A stretch of DNA of 64,000 nt from Salinarimonas sp052380005 (GCA_052380005.1 JBQTCJ010000007.1), one strand, 5' to 3'; shown: positions 27,224-37,324, numbered from the stretch's first letter. Made by a program: numbers and translations. The notes: generated by a model from the letters alone, not told the origin.

Positions 27224-29895
27224 CCCCGACCTTCGACCCGGGCGCCGCCGTCCGTCACGATCGCCACGGCGAGGGCGTCGTCGTCGTCCAGACGGGCGAT
27301 CTCGTCGTCGTCGAGTTCGAGAGCGCGATCCAGCGCGTCCCGGCGGGGGAGCTGAGGCCCGCCGCGAGCCTCGCCACGGCGCTGGCGGGCGGGGCGCCCG
27401 GCGATCCGGTCGAGGCGGTTCTGCGCGCGCAGGCGCTCGCGATCGGGTCGGTGAACGATCAATGGGGCGTGTTCTCGCGCTCGCGCGTGCAGATCCTGCC
27501 CCATCAGCTCTGGGTCTGCCGCAAGGTGACGAGCGCCTGGCCGTTCCGCTGGCTGGTCGCCGACGACGTCGGGCTCGGCAAGACGATCGAGGCCGGGCTC
27601 GTGCTGATGCCGCTCATCGCTTCGGGCCGGGTGCGCCGCCTGCTCGTGCTCGCGCCGGCGAAGCTCGTTCCGCAATGGCGATCGCGCCTGAAAACCATGT
27701 TCGACATCCGGCTCCAGCAATACGTCTCCGCCTCCGACAGCGCGCGCAGCAATTTCTGGGACACGGCGACCATGGCGGTCGCCTCCTTCCACACGTTGCG
27801 CTCCGACGGGCGCGGCGCGCGCGGTCGCCTGCTCGACGCCGAGGCGTGGGATCTCGTCATCGTGGACGAGGCGCACCACCTCAATCTCGACGAGCGCAGC
27901 GGCGATACGCTGGCCTACGGCCTGCTTCGCGAGCTGTGCGACCGCGGCAAGATCGAGAGCCTGATCCTGTTCACCGGGACGCCGCACCGCGGCAAGGACT
28001 GGGGCTTCTTCGGCCTCATGAACCTGCTGCGGCCGGACCTGTTCGATCCGCAGGCCGACCGCGCAGAGCAGCTTGCGCGCCTGTCGCAGGCGATGATCCG
28101 CAACAACAAGGCGACCGTGACGGACCTGCGCGGGCGTCGCCTGTTCGAGCCGGTGCGCACGCAGAGCCGCGACTACGGCTACTCGCCGCAGGAGCGCGAG
28201 TTCTACGATACGCTCAGCGCCTTCATCCTCGATGGCCGCGCCTATGCGACGAGCCTCGGCGGACGCGCGCAGACCGCGCGCATGCTCGTGCTCGTCACGC
28301 TCCAGAAGCTCGCCGCAAGCTCCGTCGCCGCGATCCTAAGGGCGCTCGGCAAAAGGCGGGCTAAGCTCGCGGCGATGCTCGCCGGCGCCCGCGCTGGCGG
28401 GCCGTCGCAGGCGGGAGGCCCCGAGGAGACCGACGACGAAGACGCCGCCGGCGACTTCGGGGAGCTCCTGCTCGCCGACGAGATCTCGCGCCTCGACGAG
28501 CTGCTGGCGTTCGGGCGCGCCATTCCGCGCGAGACCAAGATCGAGCGCATGCTCGGGCTTCTCGAGAACGAGATCGCGGCGGGCGAGCAGGTCCTGTTCT
28601 TCACGGAATACAAGGCGACGCAAGCCCTCGTCGTCAACGCCCTGCAGGAGCGTTTCGGCTTCGGCAGCGCCAGCTTCATCAACGGCGACGAACGTCTCGA
28701 CGGCGTCGCGACCCCGCTCGGTCCGCGCACGCTCTCAGTCGGGCGCGAGGCCGCAGCCGACGACTTCAACGGCGGGGCGGTGCGCTTCCTCGTCTCGACG
28801 GAGGCGGGCGGGGAGGGGATCGACCTCCAGGAGCGCTGCTCGACCCTTGTGCACGTCGACATGCCCTGGAACCCGATGCGGCTGCACCAGCGTGTCGGCC
28901 GGCTCTCCCGCTTCGGGCAGACGAAGACGGTCGACGTGTTCCTGATGCGAAACCCCGACACCGTCGAGGCACGCATCTGGGACCTTCTGACGGAGAAGCT
29001 GCAACGCATCCAGGACGCGCTCTCGAACGCGATGGAGGAGCGCGAGGACATCACGCAGCTCGTCATCGGGATCGCTGGCGACGGCTTCTTCGATGAGCTC
29101 TATGCGGGTGCACAGGGCCGGTCTGGGGAGAGCCTCGCCGCCTGGTTCGACGGCGCCGCGAGCACCTTCGGCGGGCGCGACGTGATCGACACGGCGCGCG
29201 ACCTGTTCGGCAACGTCGCTCGGTTCGATTTCCAGGCGGTCGGTCGCGACGTGCCGCAGGTCGATCTTCCGGCGCTCGAGCCCTTCTTCACCGGGATGCT
29301 TGCCCATCACGGGCGACGCGTCGCGCGTGCGGAGGACGGTTCCCTCGCCTTCAAGACGCCCGACGCGTGGCGCAGCCGCTCGTGGAGCGTCGACGAGCGC
29401 TACGAGGGGCTCGTCTTCGACCGGACGCTGAAGGGCGAGGGTGCCGCGACCCGCGTCCTCGGGGTGGGACACCAGCTCGTCAACCTCGCGCTCGACGACG
29501 CCCGCGCGCTGGAGGTCCGCTCCGCCCGTCTCGAGGGGCTCGACGCGCCGCTCCTCATTGCGTCTGTGCGGGATGCGGTGACCGGGCTCGGCGCGACGGC
29601 ACGCCGTGTCGTGCTTGGCGCGGCCGAGCGCGACGGTGGCGAGGTCGAGATCTTGACCGACTGGGAGTTGCTTGTTCGTCTCAGCGAGATCGCGACCGGT
29701 GGACGCCGCCGCTCTTCCCGCCCCCACGCGGCACAGGGCGCCCCGAGCGATGCGGCGGCCGTGTCCGAACGCCTGCGCGTCGCGCTCGTGCGGAGCCTTC
29801 CGACCCGCGTGGGGCTGTTCGCCCGCCCGGAGGCGAACCCGGAGATGCTGCTGTTGCCCGCGAGCGCCTCGGCGACCGGCGAACCATCTGCGTGA
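27220..29895 (+). CDS. SNF2-family helicase partnered with the sacsin-like ATPase
   Basis: An 891-residue superfamily 2 translocase. An N-terminal small beta domain (FDPGAAVRHDRHGEGVVVVQTGDLVVVEF) precedes motif I DDVGLGKTIEAGL near residue 114, motif II VDEAHHLN near 216, LFTGTPHRGKDWGF, and the C-terminal motifs STEAGGEGIDLQERC, MPWNPMRLHQRVGRLSRFGQTKTV near 540-565. It most resembles the SNF2 helicases of DISARM (DrmD type), but none of the DISARM partners (DrmA, DrmB, methylase) is present. It overlaps the giant ATPase gene by 4 bp and zorA starts 82 bp downstream. Confidence 0.88.
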   Translation: MTPTFDPGAAVRHDRHGEGVVVVQTGDLVVVEFESAIQRVPAGELRPAASLATALAGGAPGDPVEAVLRAQALAIGSVNDQWGVFSRSRVQILPHQLWVCRKVTSAWPFRWLVADDVGLGKTIEAGLVLMPLIASGRVRRLLVLAPAKLVPQWRSRLKTMFDIRLQQYVSASDSARSNFWDTATMAVASFHTLRSDGRGARGRLLDAEAWDLVIVDEAHHLNLDERSGDTLAYGLLRELCDRGKIESLILFTGTPHRGKDWGFFGLMNLLRPDLFDPQADRAEQLARLSQAMIRNNKATVTDLRGRRLFEPVRTQSRDYGYSPQEREFYDTLSAFILDGRAYATSLGGRAQTARMLVLVTLQKLAASSVAAILRALGKRRAKLAAMLAGARAGGPSQAGGPEETDDEDAAGDFGELLLADEISRLDELLAFGRAIPRETKIERMLGLLENEIAAGEQVLFFTEYKATQALVVNALQERFGFGSASFINGDERLDGVATPLGPRTLSVGREAAADDFNGGAVRFLVSTEAGGEGIDLQERCSTLVHVDMPWNPMRLHQRVGRLSRFGQTKTVDVFLMRNPDTVEARIWDLLTEKLQRIQDALSNAMEEREDITQLVIGIAGDGFFDELYAGAQGRSGESLAAWFDGAASTFGGRDVIDTARDLFGNVARFDFQAVGRDVPQVDLPALEPFFTGMLAHHGRRVARAEDGSLAFKTPDAWRSRSWSVDERYEGLVFDRTLKGEGAATRVLGVGHQLVNLALDDARALEVRSARLEGLDAPLLIASVRDAVTGLGATARRVVLGAAERDGGEVEILTDWELLVRLSEIATGGRRRSSRPHAAQGAPSDAAAVSERLRVALVRSLPTRVGLFARPEANPEMLLLPASASATGEPSA

Positions 29896-29977
29896 CCCTC
29901 CCGCAATTCAGCCTTTATGGTCGGTCGGAAAGCTCGTAGAGAGAGGCGTTGCAAGCAAAGCGAGCCTGCGTGTCCTC

Positions 29978-32104
29978 ATGACCACATTCCTAGGGCGTTT
30001 GCTTTGGGCGGGATCGGTCCGTTCGATCCTCTTTCTCGGTATGGTGTGCGGCGTGTTCTACGGCGTGGCGCTCGTCTGGCCTGCGCTCGACACCCGCGTT
30101 CTCGTCGCCACAGTCGAGGCCGCGCTGTTTCGCGGCGAGGTCGACTCGATCAGCGACCGAACCTTCGTCTTCTCTCTGGCCGCGGCGATCGCGGCGGCCG
30201 CGGCGGGGCTCGCCGCCGCCTATCTGGCAATGCATGCGATTGTGCTGATGCTAGCGCTGCGCGCGGCGCGCGGGCCGATCGCGCGCTACCCGAATACGGT
30301 CGCCTTCGCCGAGGGCTTCTCGACGATTTCGCCGCGCCTGCGCCGCCATCCACTTCTCGGGCACGCCTGGTCGGAATTCGAGGAGACCCTCGTCCTGCCC
30401 GAAGAGCCGGGCGGCGTCGTCCGAAACACCATCAGGCCATCGGCCTTCTTTAACATGGCCCTCGCCCGCGAGCGGCTGTTCGGCCTCAAGATGATGGGGG
30501 CGATCCCGGGCTGGTTCGTCGGCCTGGGCCTTCTGCTGACCTTCGTCGGCCTCGTCCTCGCCCTGGCCAAGGCCGGTGCCGCGGCGAGCGCGGACGACGC
30601 GGATGCCATGCAGCGGGCAACCCGCGAGCTGCTTCAGGTTGCGACCTTCAAGTTCGCGACGTCGATCGCGGGCCTGGGTTGCTCGATCGCCCTCTCGGTG
30701 GTGTTCAGGATCTACACGATCTGGATGGAGGGGGCGTTCGATTCGTTCTGCCGTGCCGTCGAGAGCAAGCTCGACTACGCTGCGCCGCAGGCGCAGGCGG
30801 CGGAAATGACGCAGCTGATGCGCGACCAAGTCGCCGAGCTGAAGGCAATCAACTCGGAAGCCTTCTTCGCGCGCATGGGGGAAAGCCTCGCGCCGCGCAT
30901 CGACAGCGCCTTCGCGAACGCCATGTCTCCGGTCGCCACGAGCATCGGCTCGGCGATGGAGCGCCTCGCCACGACGAGCGAGTCCGGCGTCTCCGACCTC
31001 GTCGAGAAGTTCACGCAAAGCGTCCAGGGCGGCGCCGGCGCGGAGTTGCGGGAACTCGCGGGCGCGCTCCAGGCGCTGCAGCGCTCGCTCGGCGAGGTCC
31101 AGCGCGCCATCGACGCGAGCGGCGCGGAATTCGAGACGCGCATGAACCAGGCCGCGGAGCGCTTGGACGGGCTCGTCTCCGCCGCCGGCGCGACGCTCGG
31201 CGAGAACGCACAGCAGAGCCGCGCGGCGTTCACGGCGGTCCTGGAGGACATCCGCAAGACCATGGAGGAGGCGGACACGCGCATCGGCGATGCGCTCGGC
31301 GGTGCCGCGGACGGTGCGTCGAGCCGGCTCGAGGAGGCGATGGCGCGGGTGCTCGCGCGGCTCGAAGCCGGCGCCGGTGCGTTCGGCGGCACGCTCGAGA
31401 GCTTCGGCGCGACCTTGTCCGGCCAGCTCGACGAGACGCGCGACAAGGCGGCCCAGGCGCAGGCGGCGGCCGCGGCTGCCGTCGCGCAGGCCTCCGCCGA
31501 GGCGGCAAAGGCCCTGCGGGACGGTCTCGCCGCCGCCATGGAGTCCATCAACGCGGAGGTCGAGCGCTTCGCGGCCGCGATCCGCGACGGCCACGGCGCG
31601 CTCGCCGAGCAGGTGCGCGCGTCGGGCGAGGTCGCCGCGCAGTCGCGCGCCGCGGCGTCCGCCTTCGGCTCGAGCGCCCGCGAGGTCGAGGCCGCGGCGG
31701 CGCCGTTCGCGCAGGCCGGCGAGCGGATCGCGGGGGCGAGCGAGCGTTTGGCGAGCGACGTCGCGCGCTCCGTCGCGACGCTGGAGGCCGGGCGACAGGC
31801 GGCTCAGGCCCTCGCCGAGGCGCTGACCCGGCACAACGAACAGCTCGCCCGCACCTGGTCGGACTACGCGACCCGGTTCGAGGGCGTCGACCGGTCGCTG
31901 GCGGAGGCGCTGCAGGCGATCTCGGAAGCGGGCGCGGTGCAGGGCGAGGTGATCGCCGGGCGGGTGAAGGAGATCGACGCGGCCTTCGCCGCCGCCATCG
32001 ACAGGCTCGGACCCTCCCTCGAGGCGCTCGGCGAGAACGTCGACCGTCTCGGCGAGGACGTCGAGGCCCTTCGCGAGACGTTCGGCCGGCAGGCCGCCGA
32101 GTAG
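29978..32104 (+). CDS. zorA: ZorA, MotA-like stator subunit of Zorya type I
   Basis: A 708-residue membrane protein. Hydrophobic segments lie near residues 10-35, 65-95, 175-200 and 220-245, with a MotA/ExbB-like core (FFNMALARERLFGLKMMGAIPGWFVGLGLLLTFVGLVLALAK). From about 260 to the end it is one long Ala/Glu-rich helical region with heptads, the intracellular tail characteristic of ZorA. With ZorB it forms an ion-driven motor in the inner membrane. The start is uncertain: the ATG at 29978 has no strong ribosome site but begins right before the first membrane segment. It lies 12 bp before zorB. Length matches type I ZorA. Confidence 0.9.
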   Translation: MTTFLGRLLWAGSVRSILFLGMVCGVFYGVALVWPALDTRVLVATVEAALFRGEVDSISDRTFVFSLAAAIAAAAAGLAAAYLAMHAIVLMLALRAARGPIARYPNTVAFAEGFSTISPRLRRHPLLGHAWSEFEETLVLPEEPGGVVRNTIRPSAFFNMALARERLFGLKMMGAIPGWFVGLGLLLTFVGLVLALAKAGAAASADDADAMQRATRELLQVATFKFATSIAGLGCSIALSVVFRIYTIWMEGAFDSFCRAVESKLDYAAPQAQAAEMTQLMRDQVAELKAINSEAFFARMGESLAPRIDSAFANAMSPVATSIGSAMERLATTSESGVSDLVEKFTQSVQGGAGAELRELAGALQALQRSLGEVQRAIDASGAEFETRMNQAAERLDGLVSAAGATLGENAQQSRAAFTAVLEDIRKTMEEADTRIGDALGGAADGASSRLEEAMARVLARLEAGAGAFGGTLESFGATLSGQLDETRDKAAQAQAAAAAAVAQASAEAAKALRDGLAAAMESINAEVERFAAAIRDGHGALAEQVRASGEVAAQSRAAASAFGSSAREVEAAAAPFAQAGERIAGASERLASDVARSVATLEAGRQAAQALAEALTRHNEQLARTWSDYATRFEGVDRSLAEALQAISEAGAVQGEVIAGRVKEIDAAFAAAIDRLGPSLEALGENVDRLGEDVEALRETFGRQAAE

Positions 32105-32116
32105 GAGTGAGCGCGC

Positions 32117-32980
32117 ATGCTGGCCGAGGACGAATCCGGAGCCGCCTCCGAGGAAGGCGAGAACTACTTCGTGTCGATGACCGACATGATGATCGGCGTG
32201 CTGTTCGTCTTCCTGATCATGCTGATGGTCTTCGCGCTGGATTTCCGCACGCAGACGGATGTGCAGCAGGGCGCGCTGGAGGAGGCGCGCCGGCTCGCCG
32301 CAAGCGTACGCGACCTCCAGGCCGAGATCGCCGCCGAGATCGACGCTATCGACGCGGCGGCAGAGGCGCGCCGGGAGCTTCTCCTCGACATCAAGGAGAG
32401 TCTCGAGGCCCGTGACATCGACGTCACCGTCAGCCCCGGCAGCGACGTGCTGCGCATCGGCGAGCGGGCGGTGCGCTTCGCCTCGGGCGATCCCGTCCTG
32501 CGCGGCGAGGCGGCGGCAAACGTCGCGACCATCGCCGGCGTGCTGGAGACGGCGCTGGAGCCCTATGTCGCCTGCCGCGTGGAAAACGAGACGCCGGCCT
32601 GCCGGGAGACGGCCCTGCCGTCGATCGAAACGGTGTTCATCGAAGGCCACACCGATCGCACGGGCCTCGACCGCGCCAACTGGACGCTTTCGGCGGAGCG
32701 CGCCGCGAACACCTACCAGGAGATGGCGCGCGCCGCGGGCGGCCTTTCGGCCTATCTCAACCGGAGCGGCGAGCCCGTCCTGTCGATCTCGGGCTACGCC
32801 TCCTCACGCCCGATCGACCGCGGCGACGGCGAGACGGCCTTCGCGCAGAACCGCCGCATCGACCTGCGCTTCGTCATGGAGAACGACACGCGCGAGCGCG
32901 TCGAGGACCTTCAGCGCCGCACGGGCGAGCTGGAGGGCGAGATCGAGGCCCTGATCCGCGCCATCGAGAGCGAGCCGTGA
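32117..32980 (+). CDS. zorB: ZorB, MotB/OmpA-like stator subunit of Zorya type I
   Basis: A 287-residue protein with one N-terminal transmembrane helix, YFVSMTDMMIGVLFVFLIML, containing Asp23 in the position of the MotB/ZorB proton-carrying aspartate. A short coiled linker leads to an OmpA-like peptidoglycan-binding domain (FIEGHTDRTG, NWTLSAERA, NRRIDLRFV). The context and order zorA-zorB-zorC-zorD identify it. It overlaps zorC by 4 bp. Confidence 0.92.
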   Translation: MLAEDESGAASEEGENYFVSMTDMMIGVLFVFLIMLMVFALDFRTQTDVQQGALEEARRLAASVRDLQAEIAAEIDAIDAAAEARRELLLDIKESLEARDIDVTVSPGSDVLRIGERAVRFASGDPVLRGEAAANVATIAGVLETALEPYVACRVENETPACRETALPSIETVFIEGHTDRTGLDRANWTLSAERAANTYQEMARAAGGLSAYLNRSGEPVLSISGYASSRPIDRGDGETAFAQNRRIDLRFVMENDTRERVEDLQRRTGELEGEIEALIRAIESEP

Positions 32981-34359
32981 GCGCCTTCTTGAAAGCCGCG
33001 ATCCGCGCCGCCCGCGACCGCCCGCCGCCGCCCCGCTTCGCGCCGGTGGCGGCGACGGCGGCTGCCGCCGCGCGCTTGCCGGAGTCGGACGTTGTCGGAG
33101 CGCCGCCCGAGGCTGCGGACTACGACGCGCTCGCCCGCGACTTCCTCGCCCGGCTCTCCCGCAACGCCGCCCTCACGGCGCGCGAGCTGGCGAAGCTGCC
33201 CTGGTGCCTCTGGAGCACGCAGCCGGCGATCGCCGCGCATCCGGCCGCGCTGACCGCGGCGCTCGCCGCCATCGAGGCCGCGCCCCGTCCGCGACCCCTG
33301 CGGGCGCTCGCCGCCTCCTTCCTGATCAGCTTCGACCCCGAGCGTCCCGGCATGCGGGCGGTGGCGCACATGCTGGCGCGTCTGGTCGAGCGGCTCGGGC
33401 GGCCGTGGGAGGCGCTGCACGGCCTCTTCGCCCTGTTCGACCCCGGCGCCGGACCGCGCCGCATCGCAGCCGAGGCGCTGGCCCAGCGTCGTGCGCCGAG
33501 CGTGCTCCTGCGCGAGCGCGGGCTCGGCCCGCTCGTGGCGCGCTCCGCCTATGCCCGCGCCTGCGCCGGCGAGGCCCTGCGGCTTCTCGCCCGCGATATC
33601 ACGGTCGCTCCCCAGGACCGGCTCGCGCTCGTGCGCGACCTCGCGCTCGACGAGCGCGGCAAGCTCGTGTTTGAGGACCAGGGCCCGGACGTCGCCGATG
33701 CCCTCACGCTGCCCTTCGCGACGAGCCCGCCCGACAAGCCGGTGCGCGACCGCTCCCTCGCGCTCCTCCTCGACCTGTTCAAGGACCCGCGCCTGCCCGA
33801 TGGCCGCTGGGCGCGGATGCCGCAAGCGGCCGCAATCGTGCGCGGCTGGCTTATCGAGCAGACGCTGCGGCAGTTCCTGGACATCGTGGACCGGGTCAGC
33901 CGCGGCCAGGCGCATATGTGGGGGCCCCGGCGCAAGTTCTGGGAGGCAGTCTACCGGGCGGGGCTGATCTCGGAGGCCTGGGTCGTGTTCGAAACGGTTG
34001 GGGCGCAGCAGGCGCGCCGCGCCTATGGAAAAGACGTCGCTTTCGCCACCTTCTCGGGCGTTCAGTCCGGGCAGGCAGTCCTGCTCCTGCGGATCGGGCG
34101 TGGCGTCGTGGTCGAATGGAGCCACAGCGGCAAGTGCATCGTGCTGAGTGACGGGGAGGCGCGGGACGCGCCTCGGCTCTACCAGCCGGCCTATGTCGCA
34201 ACGAACCTGAAGTGGCCGAGCGCGACCGACAGCCTCGACCGGGCCGTCTTCGCGGTGACGCACTGGCCTCACGAAGGCGCCGGCAGCTGGCAGCGCAAGG
34301 TCGCGCGCAAGCTCCACCAGATGACCGGCGTGCTCGTGCCCGCCTCCGAGTACGAGTGA
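32977..34359 (+). CDS. zorC: ZorC, EH-signature protein of Zorya type I
   Basis: A 460-residue cytosolic protein starting with GTG inside the zorB stop. The C-terminal 150 residues carry the EH-signature pattern that defines ZorC: RRKFWEAVYRAGLISEAWVVFE, VEWSHSGKCIV with the conserved Glu, and THWPHEGAGSWQRKVARKLHQMTGV with the conserved His. The N-terminal 300 residues are helical without a recognised domain. ZorC is needed for Zorya defence and is thought to help bring invading DNA to ZorD. zorD begins four bases after its stop. Confidence 0.9.
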   Translation: MSAFLKAAIRAARDRPPPPRFAPVAATAAAAARLPESDVVGAPPEAADYDALARDFLARLSRNAALTARELAKLPWCLWSTQPAIAAHPAALTAALAAIEAAPRPRPLRALAASFLISFDPERPGMRAVAHMLARLVERLGRPWEALHGLFALFDPGAGPRRIAAEALAQRRAPSVLLRERGLGPLVARSAYARACAGEALRLLARDITVAPQDRLALVRDLALDERGKLVFEDQGPDVADALTLPFATSPPDKPVRDRSLALLLDLFKDPRLPDGRWARMPQAAAIVRGWLIEQTLRQFLDIVDRVSRGQAHMWGPRRKFWEAVYRAGLISEAWVVFETVGAQQARRAYGKDVAFATFSGVQSGQAVLLLRIGRGVVVEWSHSGKCIVLSDGEARDAPRLYQPAYVATNLKWPSATDSLDRAVFAVTHWPHEGAGSWQRKVARKLHQMTGVLVPASEYE

Positions 34360-34363
34360 GCCC

Positions 34364-37324
34364 ATGGCGCGGTTCGTCGCGACGCCGACGCCGGAGGGCG
34401 TCCGGATCGAAGCCTCGGAACGGCGGCTGCTCGCACGCCGCCCGGTGCCTGTCGACGCCTGGCCCGGGCTGCCGGGCGCCCCGGGCGCCGCCGGTCGCCT
34501 GATCGCGGCGGCGCTTGAGGACGGCGCGGCGCGCCGGGACGCCGATCGCGTTGTCCTCGCGCATGCCGCCGCTGTCGCGCTCCCCGGCTCCCTCGCCGAT
34601 GCGCTCGGCCTGCCGCCGCTCGCCGCGCTCTCCGCCACGCTCTCCTTCGACGGGCGCGTGGAGGAGCCGAAGGGGCGCATCCGCATCCGCTGGTACGACG
34701 CGAACCTGCGCGTCGTGCAGGCCACCCGCACCGGCGGGTTCATCACCCTCGCATCCGAGCCGAGCCGCCTCTCGGAGCCGGTTTTCGCGCTGGCCGAGGC
34801 GGTGGAGGGCTACAACGGGACGGTCGGCGCATCTCCGGAGGCGCGCATAGCCGCCTGGGCGCCGGTGCAGGAGGCACTCGCCCGCGCCACCGGCCGCGAG
34901 GTCCGCGCCGACGAGTATCTCGCGAGCCTCACCATCTACCAGGCGGGCGCCTTCGCGCTCGACGTGCGCGAGACGCGAAACGGCCCGGACTTCGTGCCCG
35001 TCCTGATGAGCCGCACCAAGGCGCCCTCGACCGAGGACGACGCGCCCGCCGCGGAGGCGGGCGAGGAGCCCGCGGGCGAGCTGCGCGACGCGCTTGCCGA
35101 CGCGCTGCTGCCGCCGGAGCTGCAGAAACGCTTCGCCGAGGAACGCTTCGCCGCCGCCGGCGCCCGCGACGCCTACGTGCTCGGCCGCAACGTCTATTGC
35201 GTCGTCTCCCCCGAGCTGAAGGCTGCGCTCGACGTCGTGCGGCGCATGCGCGGCGCCGACGTCGCGACCCGGCGCGCCTTCGTACGCAACCCGCGCCCCG
35301 TCCTCGCGGAGGGGACGGGCCGCGAGGATGCGGGCGGGCTCTTCGTCGAGACGGAGCACTATTCCGAGCGCGTGCTCGGCCTCGGCCTCTGGACCCGGCC
35401 GGCGCTGCCGTGGCTGCAGGAGAAGGCGGGGCAATGGCTGCCGGAGGGCTTCCTTGTCGCCCTGGGCGGGCGGCGCTTCGTCGTGAGCGACGCGGAGCTG
35501 GACGGCGCGCGAACGGCCGTCGCCGCCGCTCGCGCCGAGGGCGAGGCGGCGGTCGTGGTCAGCGGGTCCGCCTACCCGATCGACGAGGTCGAGGCGGCGA
35601 TCGAGGAGGCGACGCGCATCGATGCGCCGGAGCCGGCCGCGGAGAGGTCCGAAGACGGCCGAGAGACCCCGCCGGAACCGGCACCGGTGGCGGCCGGCAA
35701 AGAAGGTCTGATCATCGCCGACAACCTCGAGGACGTCGGCTATTCCGTCATCGGCCCGCCGCGGCCGGCCGTGATCGAAGCTTCCCTGCCGGGACCGCCC
35801 CTCGTCGAAACGCGCCCGAAGGCGCACCAGCGGGAGGGGTTCGATTGGCTGCTCGCAGCCTGGCGCGCCGGGCGTCCCGGCGTGCTCCTCGCCGACGACA
35901 TGGGCCTCGGCAAGACCTTCCAGGCGCTCGCCTTCCTCGCCTGGGCGCGGGAGAACAGGCGCGCGGGGGCGGCCCGGCTCGCCCCGCGCCAGCGCGGGCC
36001 GGTGCTTGTCGTCGCGCCGACCGCGCTCCTGCAGAACTGGATCGCAGAGGCCGAGCGCCATCTCGGCCCCCACGCGCTCGGCGAGCGCGTCAACGCCTTC
36101 GGCTCGGGCCTGCGCCGGATCAAGCGCCCCAAGGATGCGGGCTGGACGCCCGAGACCGCGATCGACCTCGACGTGCTCGCCGCCGCCGACTGGGTGCTCA
36201 CCACCTACGAGACGCTCGCCGACAACCACCGCGCCTTCGCCCGCATCGGCTGGTCGATCGCGGTGTTCGACGAGATGCAGAAGATCAAGGATCCGCGCAC
36301 CATCAACACACACGCCGCCAAGGCGATGAACGCCGATTTCGTGCTCGGCCTCACCGGCACGCCGATCGAGAACCGGCTCGAGGACCTGTGGTGCATCATG
36401 GACCGGGTCGCGCCGGGCCTGCTCGGGGCGCTCAAGGAGTTCAGCCAGGCGTATTCGGAAGCGGATCCGCAGGCGCTCGCCGCCCTCAAGACGAAGCTCG
36501 ACGCGTCGGCGCTCTCTTCGCCCGCGCCGATGCTTCGGCGGATGAAGGAGGATCATGTCGAGGGCCTGCCGCGGCGCACGGTGCGCCCCTACGAGACGCC
36601 GATGCCCGACGATCAGGCCCGCGCCTATCTCGAGGTCGTGCGCGCCGCGCGCGCCGGCGGGCGCGACCGCGGCGCCATGCTGAAGGCCATCCACGCCCTG
36701 CGCGGCGTCTCGCTGCACCCCCACGGCGCGGACGGGCTCGATCCCTACGACCCCGCCTCGGCCCGGGCCTGGGCCGCGCGCTCGGCCCGGCTCTCGCGCG
36801 CGCTCGCCGTGCTGCGGGAGATCGAGGGGCTCGACGAGAAGGCGATCGTCTTCGTCGAGGATCGCGCCGTGCAGAAGGCCTTCGCCGCCGCGGCCGCGAC
36901 CCTGTTCGGCCTCGCGGCCGAGCCCGCGATCATCAACGGCGAGACGCCGGGGCCGAAGCGCCTCGCCATCGTCGACCGCTTCCAGGCCGGCGCGCCGGGA
37001 TTCGACCTCCTGGTGCTCTCCCCCAAGGCGGCCGGCGTCGGCCTCACCATCACGGCGGCGAACCACGTCCTCCACCTCTCGCGCTGGTGGAACCCGGCGG
37101 TGGAGGACCAGTGCAACGACCGCTGCTACCGCATCGGCCAGGACAAGCCGGTGACCGTCCACTTGCCGCTCGCCATCCACCCCGCGCTGGGCGAGGCCTC
37201 CTTCGACGTGACGCTGGACCGGCTGCTGGCCCGCAAGCGCGCCCTCTCGCGGGGCATGCTCGCGCCGCCGGTGGCGGAGGGGGATGTTGATGCGTTGTTC
37301 GGGGGGAGCGTCGACGCCCCGTGA
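34364..37324 (+). CDS. zorD: ZorD, SNF2-family effector of Zorya type I
   Basis: A 986-residue protein. The first about 480 residues hold an uncharacterised region typical of type I ZorD; the SNF2 motor follows with LADDMGLGKTFQALAFLAW near 505-525, the DExx box FDEMQKIKD near 634, LGLTGTPIENRLEDLW, and the C-lobe SPKAAGVGLTITAANHVLH, SRWWNPAVEDQCNDRCYRIGQ near 900-930. Type I ZorD is the DNA-acting helicase/nuclease effector switched on when the ZorAB motor senses invasion. It is the last core Zorya gene; an ASCH-domain gene follows closely. Confidence 0.92.
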   Translation: MARFVATPTPEGVRIEASERRLLARRPVPVDAWPGLPGAPGAAGRLIAAALEDGAARRDADRVVLAHAAAVALPGSLADALGLPPLAALSATLSFDGRVEEPKGRIRIRWYDANLRVVQATRTGGFITLASEPSRLSEPVFALAEAVEGYNGTVGASPEARIAAWAPVQEALARATGREVRADEYLASLTIYQAGAFALDVRETRNGPDFVPVLMSRTKAPSTEDDAPAAEAGEEPAGELRDALADALLPPELQKRFAEERFAAAGARDAYVLGRNVYCVVSPELKAALDVVRRMRGADVATRRAFVRNPRPVLAEGTGREDAGGLFVETEHYSERVLGLGLWTRPALPWLQEKAGQWLPEGFLVALGGRRFVVSDAELDGARTAVAAARAEGEAAVVVSGSAYPIDEVEAAIEEATRIDAPEPAAERSEDGRETPPEPAPVAAGKEGLIIADNLEDVGYSVIGPPRPAVIEASLPGPPLVETRPKAHQREGFDWLLAAWRAGRPGVLLADDMGLGKTFQALAFLAWARENRRAGAARLAPRQRGPVLVVAPTALLQNWIAEAERHLGPHALGERVNAFGSGLRRIKRPKDAGWTPETAIDLDVLAAADWVLTTYETLADNHRAFARIGWSIAVFDEMQKIKDPRTINTHAAKAMNADFVLGLTGTPIENRLEDLWCIMDRVAPGLLGALKEFSQAYSEADPQALAALKTKLDASALSSPAPMLRRMKEDHVEGLPRRTVRPYETPMPDDQARAYLEVVRAARAGGRDRGAMLKAIHALRGVSLHPHGADGLDPYDPASARAWAARSARLSRALAVLREIEGLDEKAIVFVEDRAVQKAFAAAAATLFGLAAEPAIINGETPGPKRLAIVDRFQAGAPGFDLLVLSPKAAGVGLTITAANHVLHLSRWWNPAVEDQCNDRCYRIGQDKPVTVHLPLAIHPALGEASFDVTLDRLLARKRALSRGMLAPPVAEGDVDALFGGSVDAP

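Noticed and set aside
27220..29895. DISARM (DrmD) assignment for the SNF2 helicase
   Set aside because: The helicase resembles DrmD but no DrmA, DrmB or DISARM methylase gene is adjacent; the PLD gene is 13 kb away in another operon.
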